The position numbers were made by a program, and so were the translations under genes. The notes beneath the pieces are model-generated. The model searched no databases. It was not told the origin of the DNA and worked only from the letters and a program-made list of their open reading frames with translations. 64,000 bases of DNA from Sphingomonas sp. PP-F2F-G114-C0414 (GTDB lineage Bacteria; Pseudomonadota; Alphaproteobacteria; Sphingomonadales; Sphingomonadaceae), in the NCBI RefSeq assembly GCF_003688595.1, contig NZ_RCWT01000009.1:248001-312000 (forward strand), given 5' to 3'. Below are positions 10,533 to 19,565 of the stretch, piece after piece (the stretch's first letter is position 1; every line of letters starts with the position of its first letter).

Positions 10533-11474
10533 ATGCAGACCAAGCCGAGCCACGCGGAAATCGTCCCCGACAGCGAACACAAGGGCTTGGTCGGTCGCCT
10601 CCCGCCAACCCTCCGCGGCCTCGCGCTGCTAGCGCGGTTCGACCGCCCGATCGGCTGGTGGCTGCTGTTCTGGCCCGGCGCCTGGGGCGTCGCACTCGCC
10701 GGTGGCGCGGTCGAGCGCTGGGATATGATCCTGTGGCTCCTCCTCGGCAGCATCGCGATGCGCGGTGCAGGCTGCGTGTTCAACGACATCGTCGACCGAG
10801 ACCTCGACGCGCAGGTCTCCCGCACCCGCGCCCGCCCGATCCCGAGCGGGCTCGTCTCGATCACGCTTGCCTGGGTCTGGCTCGTCGCGCTCTGCCTGAT
10901 CGGGTTCGTCGTCCTCCTGCAACTCACCTTCTTCGCCGCGATCGTCGCGCTCGCCAGCCTGGCGCCGGTCGCCGCCTACCCGTTCATGAAGCGCATCACG
11001 TGGTGGCCGCAGGCGTGGCTCGGCATCGTCTTTTCCTGGGCGTTGCTGGTCGGCTGGAGCGACATCGCCGGCGCGCTCGAAACGCCGATGTGGCTGCTCT
11101 ACGCCGGCTCGATCGCGTGGGTGATCGGCTACGACACGATCTACGCGCTGCAGGACCGCGAGGACGACGCGATGATCGGCATCCGCTCCTCCGCGCTCCG
11201 CATGGGCAGCCATGTGAAGGCCGGCGTCGGAATCTTCTACGTCGCCGCCGTCGCGTTATGGGCCGCAGCCTTCTGGCAAGTCCGCCCCGACCCGCTCGCG
11301 ATCGCCGCGCTCGTCCCCGTCGCGCTCCAACTCGCGTGGCAGGTCGGTACCCTCAAGCCGAACACGCACGAAGGCGCCGGCGCTGCCGCGCTCGCCCGCT
11401 TCCGCGCGAACCGTTTCGCCGGACTGCTCATGTTCCTCGCCTGCGTGGTTGTCGGCACGAGCCTGCATCCTTAA
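10533..11474 (+). CDS. ubiA: 4-hydroxybenzoate octaprenyltransferase
   Basis: Integral membrane prenyltransferase that attaches the polyprenyl tail to 4-hydroxybenzoate in ubiquinone synthesis. The 313-residue product has both Asp-rich motifs of the family: NDIVDRDLD at residues 84-92 and YDTIYALQDREDD at about 200-212, which bind Mg-diphosphate. About eight membrane helices are visible. The start at 10533 is the ATG beginning MQTKPSHAEI; no strong ribosome binding site precedes it. pmbA starts nine nucleotides after the stop, suggesting co-transcription. Confidence 0.95.
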   Translation: MQTKPSHAEIVPDSEHKGLVGRLPPTLRGLALLARFDRPIGWWLLFWPGAWGVALAGGAVERWDMILWLLLGSIAMRGAGCVFNDIVDRDLDAQVSRTRARPIPSGLVSITLAWVWLVALCLIGFVVLLQLTFFAAIVALASLAPVAAYPFMKRITWWPQAWLGIVFSWALLVGWSDIAGALETPMWLLYAGSIAWVIGYDTIYALQDREDDAMIGIRSSALRMGSHVKAGVGIFYVAAVALWAAAFWQVRPDPLAIAALVPVALQLAWQVGTLKPNTHEGAGAAALARFRANRFAGLLMFLACVVVGTSLHP

Positions 11475-11483
11475 GTCGCTGAT

Positions 11484-12830
11484 ATGCTGACCCCAGACCA
11501 AGCCCGCGACCGCGCCCACGACATCGTCCAGCGCGCGAGGGCGGCGGGCGCCGACGCCGCCGACGCGGTCTTCGCCGCCGATGCCGCGCTCGACGTGTCG
11601 ATCCGCCTCGGCAAGCTCGAGGATATCGGCCGTTCCGAGAGCGAGGACCTCGGCCTGCGCGTGTTCGTCGGCCAGCGTTCCGCCAGCGTCTCCACCTCCG
11701 ACCTGTCGACCGCCGCAATGGACGCGCTCGTCGAACGCGCGGTGGCGATGGCGCGCGAAGCCCCTGAAGACCCCTGGGCAGGTCTGGCTCCCGCCGATCG
11801 CCTGCTCCACGGCATCACCCCGATGCTCGGCCTCGACGACGGCGGCGAAGCCAGCCCCGAGCAGCTCCGCGACGCCGCGCTCGAAGCCGAAGACGCCGCC
11901 CGTGCCGTCCCCGGCGTTTCGAACAGCGAAGGCGGCGGCGCCAGCGCCTCGCGCAGCGTCTGGGCTTTGGCCACCAGCCACGGTTTCGCGGGCGCCTATG
12001 CCGCGACCGGCTACGGCGTGTCGGCCAGCGTGCTCGCAGGCGAAGGCGGCGGCATGCAGCGCGACTATGCACACAGCAGCGCCCGCCTCCGCGCACATCT
12101 CGAATCGCCCGAAGCGATCGGCCGCCGCGCCGGCGAGCAGGCCGTCGCGCGCCTCAACCCCGGTCGCCTTGTCAGCGGCCCCACGACGATCGTCTACGAC
12201 CGTCGCGTCGGCGGATCGCTGGTCGGTCACATGCTCGGCGCGATCTCGGGGCAGGCGATCACGCGGAAAACCAGCTTCCTGCTCGATTCGCTCGGCAGCC
12301 AAGTCTTCGCGCACGGCATCACCATCCGCGACGATCCGCACCGCCCTCACGGCCTGCGCTCGCGCCCGTTCGACGGCGAAGGCCTGCCCGTCTCGCCGAG
12401 CGACATCATCGAGGACGGGATGCTCGAACGCTGGCTGCTCGATTCCGCCTCGGCGCGGCAACTCGGCCTCGAACCGACCGGCCATGCTGCGCGCGGTGTC
12501 GGCGGCGGGCCTGGCGTGTCGACGAGCAACGTCTTCATGGAACCGGGCCACGCACCCCTCGAAACGCTGATCGCCGACATCGAGTCGGGCGTCTACGTCA
12601 CCGAACTGATGGGCGGCGGCGCGAACGGCGTGACCGGCGACTACAGCCGTGGCGCGGCGGGCTTCAGAATCGAGAACGGCCAGATCACCACGCCGGTCGC
12701 GGAGTTCACGATCGCGGGCAACGTCAAGGATATGTTCCTCGCGATGACCCCCGCCAACGACCTCGAATTCCGCTACGGCGTCAACGTGCCGACTCTCCGC
12801 GTGGAGGGCATGACGGTGGCGAGTGGCTGA
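11484..12830 (+). CDS. pmbA: TldD/PmbA family protein, PmbA (TldE) subunit
   Basis: Subunit of the TldD/TldE metalloprotease, which degrades unfolded peptides and matures some modified peptides in other bacteria. The 448-residue product fits PmbA: the N-terminal domain contains GLRVFVGQRSASVSTSDLS, and the C-terminal domain contains ARGVGGGPGVSTSNVFMEPG and ends near EFRYGVNVPTLRVEGM. It lacks the HExxxH zinc motif, as expected, because in the heterodimer the metal sits in TldD. tldD is not in the window. It overlaps the following phosphatase gene by eight nucleotides. Confidence 0.92.
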   Translation: MLTPDQARDRAHDIVQRARAAGADAADAVFAADAALDVSIRLGKLEDIGRSESEDLGLRVFVGQRSASVSTSDLSTAAMDALVERAVAMAREAPEDPWAGLAPADRLLHGITPMLGLDDGGEASPEQLRDAALEAEDAARAVPGVSNSEGGGASASRSVWALATSHGFAGAYAATGYGVSASVLAGEGGGMQRDYAHSSARLRAHLESPEAIGRRAGEQAVARLNPGRLVSGPTTIVYDRRVGGSLVGHMLGAISGQAITRKTSFLLDSLGSQVFAHGITIRDDPHRPHGLRSRPFDGEGLPVSPSDIIEDGMLERWLLDSASARQLGLEPTGHAARGVGGGPGVSTSNVFMEPGHAPLETLIADIESGVYVTELMGGGANGVTGDYSRGAAGFRIENGQITTPVAEFTIAGNVKDMFLAMTPANDLEFRYGVNVPTLRVEGMTVASG

Positions 12831-13638
12831 GCGGTATCGAGGGCCGGAGAGGTCGCCGGCATGGCTGCGCGCTATGGCGGACGCGGTAGCCAAGATCGCC
12901 GCGGAGGCGGGCGCGATGGCGCTCGACCGCTTCGACACCGACTTCCAGCGCTGGGAAAAAACCCCCGGCAGCCCGGTCTGCGAACTCGACATCGCGATCG
13001 ACCGCATGCTCAAGGCGCGGCTGTCGACGCTGCTCCCCGAGGCCGGCTGGCTCTCCGAGGAAACCGCCGACAACGCCGATCGCCTCGCGCACGATCTGCT
13101 CTGGGTGGTCGACCCGATCGACGGCACGCGCGACTATATCCGCGCAAGGCCCGGCTGGTGCGTCTCCGTCGCGCTGGTCGACCGCGGCAAGCCGGTGATC
13201 GGCATCCTCGAAGCGCCGTCCCGCGACGAGCGCTGGCACGCGGTGGCCGGGCAGGGCGCCACCCGCAACGGCGTGCCGCTAAAGGCCGGCAACCGCACCG
13301 ACTTCCCCGGTAGCCGAACCCCCGTCGACGCCCTCCCCAAAGCCGACCGCGACCTCGTCATGGTCCACAAACCCAACTCGATCGCCCTGCGCATAGCCAT
13401 GGTCGCCGCCGACGAAGCCGACCTCGTCGCCACGCTCCGCTGGGGCAACGAATGGGACATCGCCGCCGCTGTACTCGTCGCGAGCGAAGCCGGTGCGACG
13501 GTCAGCGATGCGCTGGGCGCGCCTTTCGTCTTCAACAAACCGCGCCCGCAGGCGTTCGGCGTATTGACGAGCGTGGCGGGAATCCACGCCGCAGCCGTAG
13601 AACGGCTGTACGATCGCGCTCGCGTGCAGTTGCAGTAG
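12823..13638 (+). CDS. Inositol monophosphatase family protein, CysQ-like
   Basis: Mg-dependent, Li-sensitive phosphatase family; the closest role is 3'(2'),5'-bisphosphate nucleotidase (CysQ) or inositol monophosphatase. The 271-residue product has the metal motif WLSEE at residues 76-80, DPIDGT at 97-102, and WDIAAAVLVASEAGA near the C-terminus. The expected T/AxAD motif near residue 55 reads PVCELDIAID. The listed start is a GTG at 12823 overlapping pmbA. An ATG at 12874 (MADAVAKI) is an alternative that removes 17 residues. The precise substrate is not decided by sequence. Confidence 0.85.
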   Translation: MAERYRGPERSPAWLRAMADAVAKIAAEAGAMALDRFDTDFQRWEKTPGSPVCELDIAIDRMLKARLSTLLPEAGWLSEETADNADRLAHDLLWVVDPIDGTRDYIRARPGWCVSVALVDRGKPVIGILEAPSRDERWHAVAGQGATRNGVPLKAGNRTDFPGSRTPVDALPKADRDLVMVHKPNSIALRIAMVAADEADLVATLRWGNEWDIAAAVLVASEAGATVSDALGAPFVFNKPRPQAFGVLTSVAGIHAAAVERLYDRARVQLQ

Positions 13639-13792
13639 AGACTGCTTGGCCCCCCGCGCTGGCTGACGGACAAGGTTCAAAATTGGCCAATGTCGTTACC
13701 GCGAATGGACCGCCGGTTGACGCCACGTCGATGTATGCGTCTTATCCTGTGTTGTGGTCCTCTGATAACCGGAGCGGCGCCGGAGAGAAGAT

Positions 13793-14665
13793 ATGTCCTT
13801 GTCCGTGTCGATCGCGATTCTGCTCCAGGCGATAGCGCCTCAAGCTGCGAGCGAACCCGCTCCGGTCAAGCCTGACATCGTCGTCGAGGCGCGCAATGAG
13901 GCGGTAATCCGCGATTTCGTCAAGCGTCTGGCGGATCCCATGCCGACCCACCAGTTGCCGCGGTGGGATCGGCAAATCTGTACGGGGGTCATCGGCCTCG
14001 ATGCCGCGCAGGCGCAGATGATGAATGACCGGATCGCGCAGATCGCTAATTCGGTCCATCTTCGAAGTGGCAAGCCAGGGTGCGCGCCGACGATCCTGAT
14101 CGTGGTGTCGCCGCAGGCGGACGCGGTCGCCAAAAGGGTGGCGGACAAATATCCGATCACCTTGCGCAGGGAGGGATCGGCGCGTCTCGACCGTTTCCGT
14201 CAGCCAAAACAGCCGGTCCGGTGGATCGGCACGACATACGAGGGTGCGGCGACAAATGCGTCGTCGGCGTTGAATGGATATTTCAAGGATGGGGCACTGC
14301 CATCCGCTGCTTCGTCGGGTTTTACAGGCAGCGCGACACGGATCAACGAGATCACGCGCGGTATCGTGTCGTCCATGCTGGTGATTGTCGATCCTGCGCA
14401 GATAGGATCGGTCAAGCTGGATGCCCTGTCCGACTATGTGGCAATGGTGGCGCTCGCCCGACCGGGGCTCGGACGTCCCGCGCCGACGACATCGATCCTG
14501 TCGCTGTTCGCAGACGCGACCGTCGCGCCGAGGAGCATCACGCGTTTCGATCAGGACTATCTAAGCGGTCTATACACGACATCGCCCAATCATGACGCGT
14601 CGTGGCAGGCTTCGAGTATCGCGAGGAGCATGAAAACGACGAAAAAACAGGATGGGCCGAAATAA
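13793..14665 (+). CDS. Hypothetical exported protein
   Basis: A 290-residue protein beginning MSLSVSIAILLQAIAPQAAS, which reads as a short signal peptide cleaved near residue 20. GGAGAGAAG at 13782-13790 is a good ribosome binding site. The body has alternating hydrophobic strands (TILIVVSPQADAVAKRVADKY, SMLVIVDPAQIG, LSDYVAMVALARPG) but no motif I can name. Codon use is noticeably less GC-biased than in the neighbours, with AAAACGACGAAAAAACAGG near the end, so recent acquisition is possible. It stands alone with no operon partner. Confidence 0.7.
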   Translation: MSLSVSIAILLQAIAPQAASEPAPVKPDIVVEARNEAVIRDFVKRLADPMPTHQLPRWDRQICTGVIGLDAAQAQMMNDRIAQIANSVHLRSGKPGCAPTILIVVSPQADAVAKRVADKYPITLRREGSARLDRFRQPKQPVRWIGTTYEGAATNASSALNGYFKDGALPSAASSGFTGSATRINEITRGIVSSMLVIVDPAQIGSVKLDALSDYVAMVALARPGLGRPAPTTSILSLFADATVAPRSITRFDQDYLSGLYTTSPNHDASWQASSIARSMKTTKKQDGPK

Positions 14666-14969
14666 CCTCCGCCGATGAGGCGATTATCTTGCTGCGTGTT
14701 CACCCCCTGCACGCGAACTTCAAGAATCAGCCTCACACTGCAGGCTCGGTTTGCCCCGACCACACGGTTTCCTCTCCGTTCGAAATTATGTTGGCGCCCC
14801 AGGCACGCGCTTGCCCTTTGTCCGGCTGGTCAGGTGGAATTGTAGGCAGCGGTCGCACCGATAGGCCCTGAGTGGTACGCGTCCGGTTTGCGCCACTAGG
14901 AGCGCGTCAGCTTCGGAGACGAAGCGTGCCTTCCTGCGACAGACGCTGAGCCGGGTACGTTTCACCGCC
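14666..14969. other. Intergenic stretch without recognisable gene
   Basis: 304 bp between the exported unknown and the minus-strand TelA partner. I see no coding frame with a plausible start, no palindromic element of the listed families and no terminator with a T-run. Confidence 0.5.
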
Positions 14970-15677
14970 TCAATCCTTGTACTTCATCTCCAGGAACCGA
15001 CCGCGAGTCGACAAATTGTCGAGGTCGCTCTGTGCGAGGCGGGCGGTCATCTCGCCGATTTCCTGTTCGATCAGCTTCAGGCCGTCGACCAGTTCGGCGT
15101 CGGGCGTGCGACCGTTACGCGGGGTGGTCCGGAGCGACGCCGGGACTTTCTCGTAATCCTTGACGAAGGCGGGGAGCTGTTCGCCGATTAGTTTCCGGAC
15201 GTCGATGGCGTCCTGCGTGTTCGCGTCTAGCGTCGCGAGCTGCGGGGTCAGCGTTTCGAGGCGCAGGCCGATGCGGTCGACTAGCGTCATCGCCGGCGCG
15301 GGGAGGGCTGGGCGCTGCGCCTCCAGCCAGCGTTCGGTCTGCGCAGGGAGCGCTCGGATGTCGACCGCCGCGAGGCGCTCTGGCGTGGGCGCGCGTTCCG
15401 CAGGCCAGACCGCGAACAACACCGTGGCGGCGACCAGCAGCGCCATCACCAGCATCGCGCCGCCGATCCCGAGCGGGACGATCCAGCCGATCACCATCGC
15501 CGCGATCAGGATCGAGACGTCGGCGACCGCGATCCGGGTCAGCCGCTTGCCGATCGCCTGCGTCTGCCGAGCCCGTCCTCGCGATGGCGAGCGTGCGATG
15601 ACGGCGCCCGTCCGGTCGTCGGAAATGCGCGACCAGGAGGCGCGGGCGCTGGCGATGGCGTCGTCGACTTCGCTCAC
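14970..15677 (-). CDS. Hypothetical membrane protein in TelA operon
   Basis: A 235-residue protein starting at a GTG (15677), five nucleotides after the telA stop codon, so it is almost certainly co-transcribed with telA. Two adjacent membrane helices lie at about residues 51-91, with a basic N-terminal segment (SPSRGRARQTQAIGKRLTRI) before them. A helical C-terminal domain follows, ending SDLDNLSTRGRFLEMKYKD. XpaC-like proteins are often paired with TelA, and the size and layout fit that role, but I cannot see a diagnostic motif. Confidence 0.75.
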   Translation of the reverse strand: MSEVDDAIASARASWSRISDDRTGAVIARSPSRGRARQTQAIGKRLTRIAVADVSILIAAMVIGWIVPLGIGGAMLVMALLVAATVLFAVWPAERAPTPERLAAVDIRALPAQTERWLEAQRPALPAPAMTLVDRIGLRLETLTPQLATLDANTQDAIDVRKLIGEQLPAFVKDYEKVPASLRTTPRNGRTPDAELVDGLKLIEQEIGEMTARLAQSDLDNLSTRGRFLEMKYKD

Positions 15678-15682
15678 GAGGG

Positions 15683-16894
15683 TTACATCGCCTCCAGCTT
15701 GAACGGGCTGGCGGAGGGTCCGCCAAGCTGGCCCTGCGTCGCCCCTTCAGCACGCGCGATATACCCGCGCGACTTGTCGACCTCGTTCGACAGCGCGCCG
15801 ACCGTGACCTTCATCGAATCTAGCGCCTTCAGCTTGAAGACGTCGATCGCGTCCATCGTGTCGTAGATATTCTGGAACGCGCGTTGCAGCGTCTCCAGCG
15901 GGATCGTCGCCGACGCCGCCTGTTCGTGGATCTGCGCGGTCTGCGATTTGAGCAGCTTGCCGGTCGAATCGATGATGTTCGCGGTCGTCGTGTTGAGCGC
16001 GGTGATCTGCTCCAGCACCAGCTTCTGGTTGGTCAGCGCCTGCGCTACCGTCACCGCGGTGCGCAGCGCCGAGACGGTCGTGGTCGACGCGCGATCGACG
16101 CCCTTCACCAGCTCGACATTGTTCTTCTTGACCAGATCGAGCGCGAGATAGCCCTGCACGGTGACCGCCATCTGAGTCAGCAGATCCTGCGTGCGCTGGC
16201 GCGTGTAGAACAACGCGGTCTCGCGGATCGCCTTCGCCTTGGCAGGGTCGGTGTGGTCGAGGTCGTTCGCGACGTCCTCCAGCTTGGCGTCCATCGTCTT
16301 CGACAGATGGATCATCTGCTCGAGCCGGCCCATCGCCGCCCACAGGTTCGCGCGCTCGGTATCGATCGCGGCATTGTCCATCAGCAGCTCGTCCTTGCCC
16401 GAACCGAGGCTCTTCAGGATCTGCGCGATGTGCGTTTGCGACGACTTATAGCCGTCGAAATAATTGCGCATCTTGCCACCGAACGGGATGATCCCGAACA
16501 GCTTCTGCGGCGCGGTGAGGTTGCCCTTCTTGCCCGGATCGAGATCCTCGACGACGCGGCGCAGCTCGGCGAGATCCTTGCCGACGCCAGTCTCCTGATC
16601 CATCGCCTTGACCGGGCGATCGAGAAAGCGGTTCGACTGGCCGGCGGCGTCGCGGATTTCCTTCGCGCCCATTGCCGTGATCGCGTCGACCCGCTTGCCG
16701 AATTCGGGGGAGTTGACGTCCTGCGCGACGAGATCGGTAACGAAGCCCGACACGCGCTCCTCCAGCTGCGACTTCACACCGGCATCGACAGGCACCAGCC
16801 CGGACGCCTTCGCGGCCGCGACCGTGGGCACCGGATCGGGCGGGGTCAGCACCAGGCCCGGCTCTTCCGTCAGCGTGTTCGGGGTCGTCGCCAT
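15683..16894 (-). CDS. TelA family protein (toxic-anion resistance)
   Basis: A 403-residue soluble, largely helical protein of the TelA/YaaN family (PF05816). Members were linked to tellurite resistance and to cell-envelope or antimicrobial tolerance; the biochemical activity is not established. Recognisable parts are the N-terminal GKRVDAITAMGAKEI, the central IIPFGGKMRNYFDGYKSSQ at about residues 140-158, and the long coiled-coil-like helices TVSALRTAVTVAQALTNQK and QRAFQNIYDTMDAIDVFK. The start at 16894 (MATTPNTL) is chosen because GGAGA lies seven nucleotides upstream. The divergent promoter region holds a palindrome. Confidence 0.9.
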   Translation of the reverse strand: MATTPNTLTEEPGLVLTPPDPVPTVAAAKASGLVPVDAGVKSQLEERVSGFVTDLVAQDVNSPEFGKRVDAITAMGAKEIRDAAGQSNRFLDRPVKAMDQETGVGKDLAELRRVVEDLDPGKKGNLTAPQKLFGIIPFGGKMRNYFDGYKSSQTHIAQILKSLGSGKDELLMDNAAIDTERANLWAAMGRLEQMIHLSKTMDAKLEDVANDLDHTDPAKAKAIRETALFYTRQRTQDLLTQMAVTVQGYLALDLVKKNNVELVKGVDRASTTTVSALRTAVTVAQALTNQKLVLEQITALNTTTANIIDSTGKLLKSQTAQIHEQAASATIPLETLQRAFQNIYDTMDAIDVFKLKALDSMKVTVGALSNEVDKSRGYIARAEGATQGQLGGPSASPFKLEAM

Positions 16895-16943
16895 GCTTGT
16901 GTCTCCGTTCGGTGGGCATCGTGGCTGCAACCCGCCCTGCGTT

Positions 16944-16971
16944 CAAGTGGCGTATATAGATAATACACTTG
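16944..16971. promoter_or_regulatory. Palindromic operator candidate between telA and MDR gene
   Basis: CAAGTG at 16944-16949 and CACTTG at 16966-16971 flank an AT-rich, mostly symmetric centre containing TATATAGATAATA. This is an unusually AT-rich patch placed 50 nt upstream of telA and 75 nt upstream of the oxidoreductase, and it could overlap a -10 box for either gene. A dimeric repressor site is inference. Confidence 0.5.
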
Positions 16972-17045
16972 GGCTTGCCAACAGCTCTCCTTGAAACCGG
17001 GCGCGCGCGTGGACAGCTTGTCGGCGACATCACAGGAGTTCCAGC

Positions 17046-18059
17046 ATGCGCGCCATCGGCTATACCAAGTCGCTCCCGATCGACGATCCGCGGTCGCTCG
17101 TCGACCTCGATCTTCCCAAGCCCGAAGCGGCGGGGCGCGACCTGCTGGTCGAGGTCAAGGCGATTTCGGTCAACCCGGTCGACACCAAGATCCGCCAGCG
17201 TCGCGAAGATCCGGACGGCAAGCCGCAGGTGCTGGGCTGGGACGCATCGGGCGTCGTCGTCGCGGTTGGCCCGGACGTGACCGGGTTCAAGGTCGGCGAT
17301 GAAGTCTTCTACGCGGGCGCGATCGACCGGCCGGGTACCAATTCGGAGTATCACCTCGTCGACGAGCGCATTGTCGGGCACAAGCCGGCATCGCTCGACT
17401 GGGCGCAGGCGGCGGCGCTGCCGCTGACCTCGGTCACCGCGTGGGAGACGCTGTTCGACCGGCTCGACGTGCGCAAGCCCGTTCCCGGCGCGGCGAACGC
17501 GATCCTGATCATCGGCGGGGCAGGCGGGGTCGGCTCGATAACGATCCAGCTCGCGCGGCAGCTTACCGACCTGACGGTGATCGCCACGGCGTCGCGCGAC
17601 GAGACGCGCGGCTGGGTCGAGGAGCTCGGCGCGCATCACGTGATCGACCACCGCAAGCCGCTCGCCGCGCAGGTCGAGGCGCTGGGGCTGGGGGCTCCGG
17701 GGTTCGTGTTCTCGACCACGCATACCGACGAGCACATCGCCGAGATCGGCGAGCTGCTCGCGCCGCAGGGCCGGCTGGTGTTGATCGACGATCCGAAGAC
17801 GCTCGACATCGTGCCGCTGAAGCAGAAGTCGATCTCGGTGCACTGGGAACTGATGTACACGCGCTCGCTGTTCCAGACCGCGGACATGGGCGAGCAGGGC
17901 AAGTTGCTCGATGAGGTCGCGCGGCTGGTGGATGCGGGGACGATCCGGACGACGCTCGCGGAGAATTTCGGGAAGATCGATGCGGCGAATTTGCGGAAGG
18001 CGCATGAGCGGATCGAGAGCCACACGGCCAAGGGGAAGATCGTGCTGGAGGGATTCTGA
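17046..18059 (+). CDS. Zinc-type alcohol dehydrogenase-like / quinone oxidoreductase (MDR family)
   Basis: A 337-residue NAD(P)H-dependent medium-chain oxidoreductase. The GroES-like fold covers residues 1-125 (SVNPVDTKIRQ, GWDASGVVVAVGPDV). The Rossmann domain has GGAGGVGS at 157-164. The catalytic zinc ligands of true alcohol dehydrogenases are missing, which points to the zinc-free quinone oxidoreductase/enoyl reductase branch (TIGR02817-like). AGGAG seven nucleotides upstream supports the start. It is divergent from telA. The substrate is unknown. Confidence 0.9.
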   Translation: MRAIGYTKSLPIDDPRSLVDLDLPKPEAAGRDLLVEVKAISVNPVDTKIRQRREDPDGKPQVLGWDASGVVVAVGPDVTGFKVGDEVFYAGAIDRPGTNSEYHLVDERIVGHKPASLDWAQAAALPLTSVTAWETLFDRLDVRKPVPGAANAILIIGGAGGVGSITIQLARQLTDLTVIATASRDETRGWVEELGAHHVIDHRKPLAAQVEALGLGAPGFVFSTTHTDEHIAEIGELLAPQGRLVLIDDPKTLDIVPLKQKSISVHWELMYTRSLFQTADMGEQGKLLDEVARLVDAGTIRTTLAENFGKIDAANLRKAHERIESHTAKGKIVLEGF

Positions 18060-18069
18060 TACCGCCCAC

Positions 18070-18165
18070 GTCATCCCCGCGCAGGCGGGGATCCATACTG
18101 GCAGGCCTCGAGACAAAGTCGCCAGCCTCCTGAGAATATGGGTCCCCGCCTCCGCGGGGATGACC
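18070..18165. repeat. Palindromic element, family D
   Basis: TCATCCCCGCGCAGGCGGGG and the inverse CCCCGCCTCCGCGGGGATGA enclose a spacer that begins ATCCATACTGGC and ends ATATGGGT. Related copies are at 21582-21678 and 43880-43976. Confidence 0.85.
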
Positions 18166-18180
18166 TGCAAGGGTGTGCAG

Positions 18181-18284
18181 CACCCCGGCGGAGACCGGGG
18201 CCCAGTTGGGGGACGTCGCTGACGGGTCGCGGCACGCCGTTATTGCCACCATTCCAACTGGGCCCCGGCCTCCGCCGGGGTGGG
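18181..18284. repeat. Palindromic element, family E
   Basis: CACCCCGGCGGAGACCGGGG left arm and CCCCGGCCTCCGCCGGGGTG right arm around CCAGTTGG/CCAACTGG and a spacer of about 46 nt. One of seven E copies in the window. Confidence 0.85.
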
Positions 18285-18324
18285 TAGGATAGAGAGTGGG
18301 GCGTTGCAGGTCGCCGCCACCTCA

Positions 18325-18449
18325 CGATCCTCCCCCGCGAGGGGGAGGTGGCAGGCGTAGCCTGACGGAGGGGGCGGCAAGCGACCACGCTGGTTTCGTA
18401 TCCTCCCCCTCCGTCCCCTTCGGCGACACCTCCCCCTGGCGGGGAGAAT
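18325..18449. repeat. Palindromic element, family F
   Basis: Arms with CCTCCCCCGCGAGGGGGAGG and the reverse CACCTCCCCCTGGCGGGGAG. The inner part contains CTGACGGAGGGGG and its inverse. A sister copy is at 53405-53531. It ends 48 nt before the HExxH gene. Confidence 0.8.
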
Positions 18450-18497
18450 TGCATATCCGCTCTGGCGCCCCGACAAACACACGATACGCTACGTACC

Positions 18498-19475
18498 ATG
18501 CTCCGCCCGCTGATCCTCGCGCTCGCCCTCCTCCCCGCGGCGGCCACGAATCGCCCTCCACCAGCCGACCCGCTCGCCGCCACGATCCACACCGAAGACG
18601 CCGACCGCTTCGCCGCGCTGTTCGCCAAGACCAAAGGCAAACCCACCACCGCGCAACTCAAACGCGACTATCTCGACAAGGGCAGTTTCGGCATCGGCGT
18701 CTTCACCCCCGGCCGGATCGTCGACGCGGACACGCTCGCGCGCGCCATCGCCGCCAGCCCCACCCGCTACGCGCAGGCGATCAAGACCTGCCTCCCCGCC
18801 GCCAAGACCGCCACCGCCGATCTCCGCGCGATCTATCTCGGTCTCCACGGCGCACTCCCCGACGTGAAGCTCCCGCAGGTCTATATAGTCTTCGGCGCGA
18901 ACACGTCCGGTGGCACCGCGAAGCCGGGCGCCCAGGTACTCGGTCTCGAAGTCCTCTGCCGCATGTCGCCCACGCCCGAGAAACTCCGCCAGACGCTCCG
19001 CCATTTCTTCGCACACGAGACGGTGCATTCCTTCCAGCAGGACGCCGGCATGACGCTCGCCCGCGACCCGCTGCTCACCGCGATCCTCGTCGAGGGCGCC
19101 GCCGACTTCATCGCGCAACTCGTTACCGGCGAGGAGCCCGACGCCGCCCGTGCGACCTGGGCTACCCCTCGCGAGGCGGAACTCTGGCGCCAGATGCAGG
19201 TCGACATCGCGCTCACCCGCAAGCTCACCGACAAGGACGACCCCGAGGACGGCTCGCCCGAAGCCAAGGCGTACGCCCGCTGGATCGGCAACTACTCCAC
19301 GCCGCCCGCCGGCTGGCCACCCGAACTCGGCTATTGGATGGGGCTGCGGATCTGGCAGCGTTACTATGCCGCCGCCCCCGACAAACGCGCCGCGCTGAGG
19401 GCAATGCTGGCGGTCCGCGATCCTCGTGCTATTCTCGCCGCCGGAACATACAAGCGCCGCGGAGGTTCCCTCTAA
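18498..19475 (+). CDS. Putative zinc metalloprotease (HETVH), DUF2268-like
   Basis: A 325-residue protein with an N-terminal signal-like segment (MLRPLILALALLPAAA). The zinc site is visible: HETVH at residues 173-177 preceded by HFFA, and a downstream Glu in VEGAADF at 198-204 that would be the third ligand of a gluzincin-type site. This arrangement matches the predicted Zn-dependent proteases of the DUF2268 group. Probably periplasmic or membrane-attached. It is a single gene, 90 nt upstream of typA on the same strand. The substrate is unknown. Confidence 0.75.
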   Translation: MLRPLILALALLPAAATNRPPPADPLAATIHTEDADRFAALFAKTKGKPTTAQLKRDYLDKGSFGIGVFTPGRIVDADTLARAIAASPTRYAQAIKTCLPAAKTATADLRAIYLGLHGALPDVKLPQVYIVFGANTSGGTAKPGAQVLGLEVLCRMSPTPEKLRQTLRHFFAHETVHSFQQDAGMTLARDPLLTAILVEGAADFIAQLVTGEEPDAARATWATPREAELWRQMQVDIALTRKLTDKDDPEDGSPEAKAYARWIGNYSTPPAGWPPELGYWMGLRIWQRYYAAAPDKRAALRAMLAVRDPRAILAAGTYKRRGGSL

Positions 19476-19565
19476 AGGCGACGAAATGCCGCTGCATCTT
19501 CCCGCGGCGCAACAATTACGCTATGGCGCGCGCCAACCCCGTTCCTCGATCAAGAGAATACATTC

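Noticed and set aside
18070..18449. Closely spaced palindromic repeats as a CRISPR array
   Set aside because: Three neighbouring elements belong to different families, have inverted arms, irregular spacing and no cas genes. There are no uniform direct repeats.
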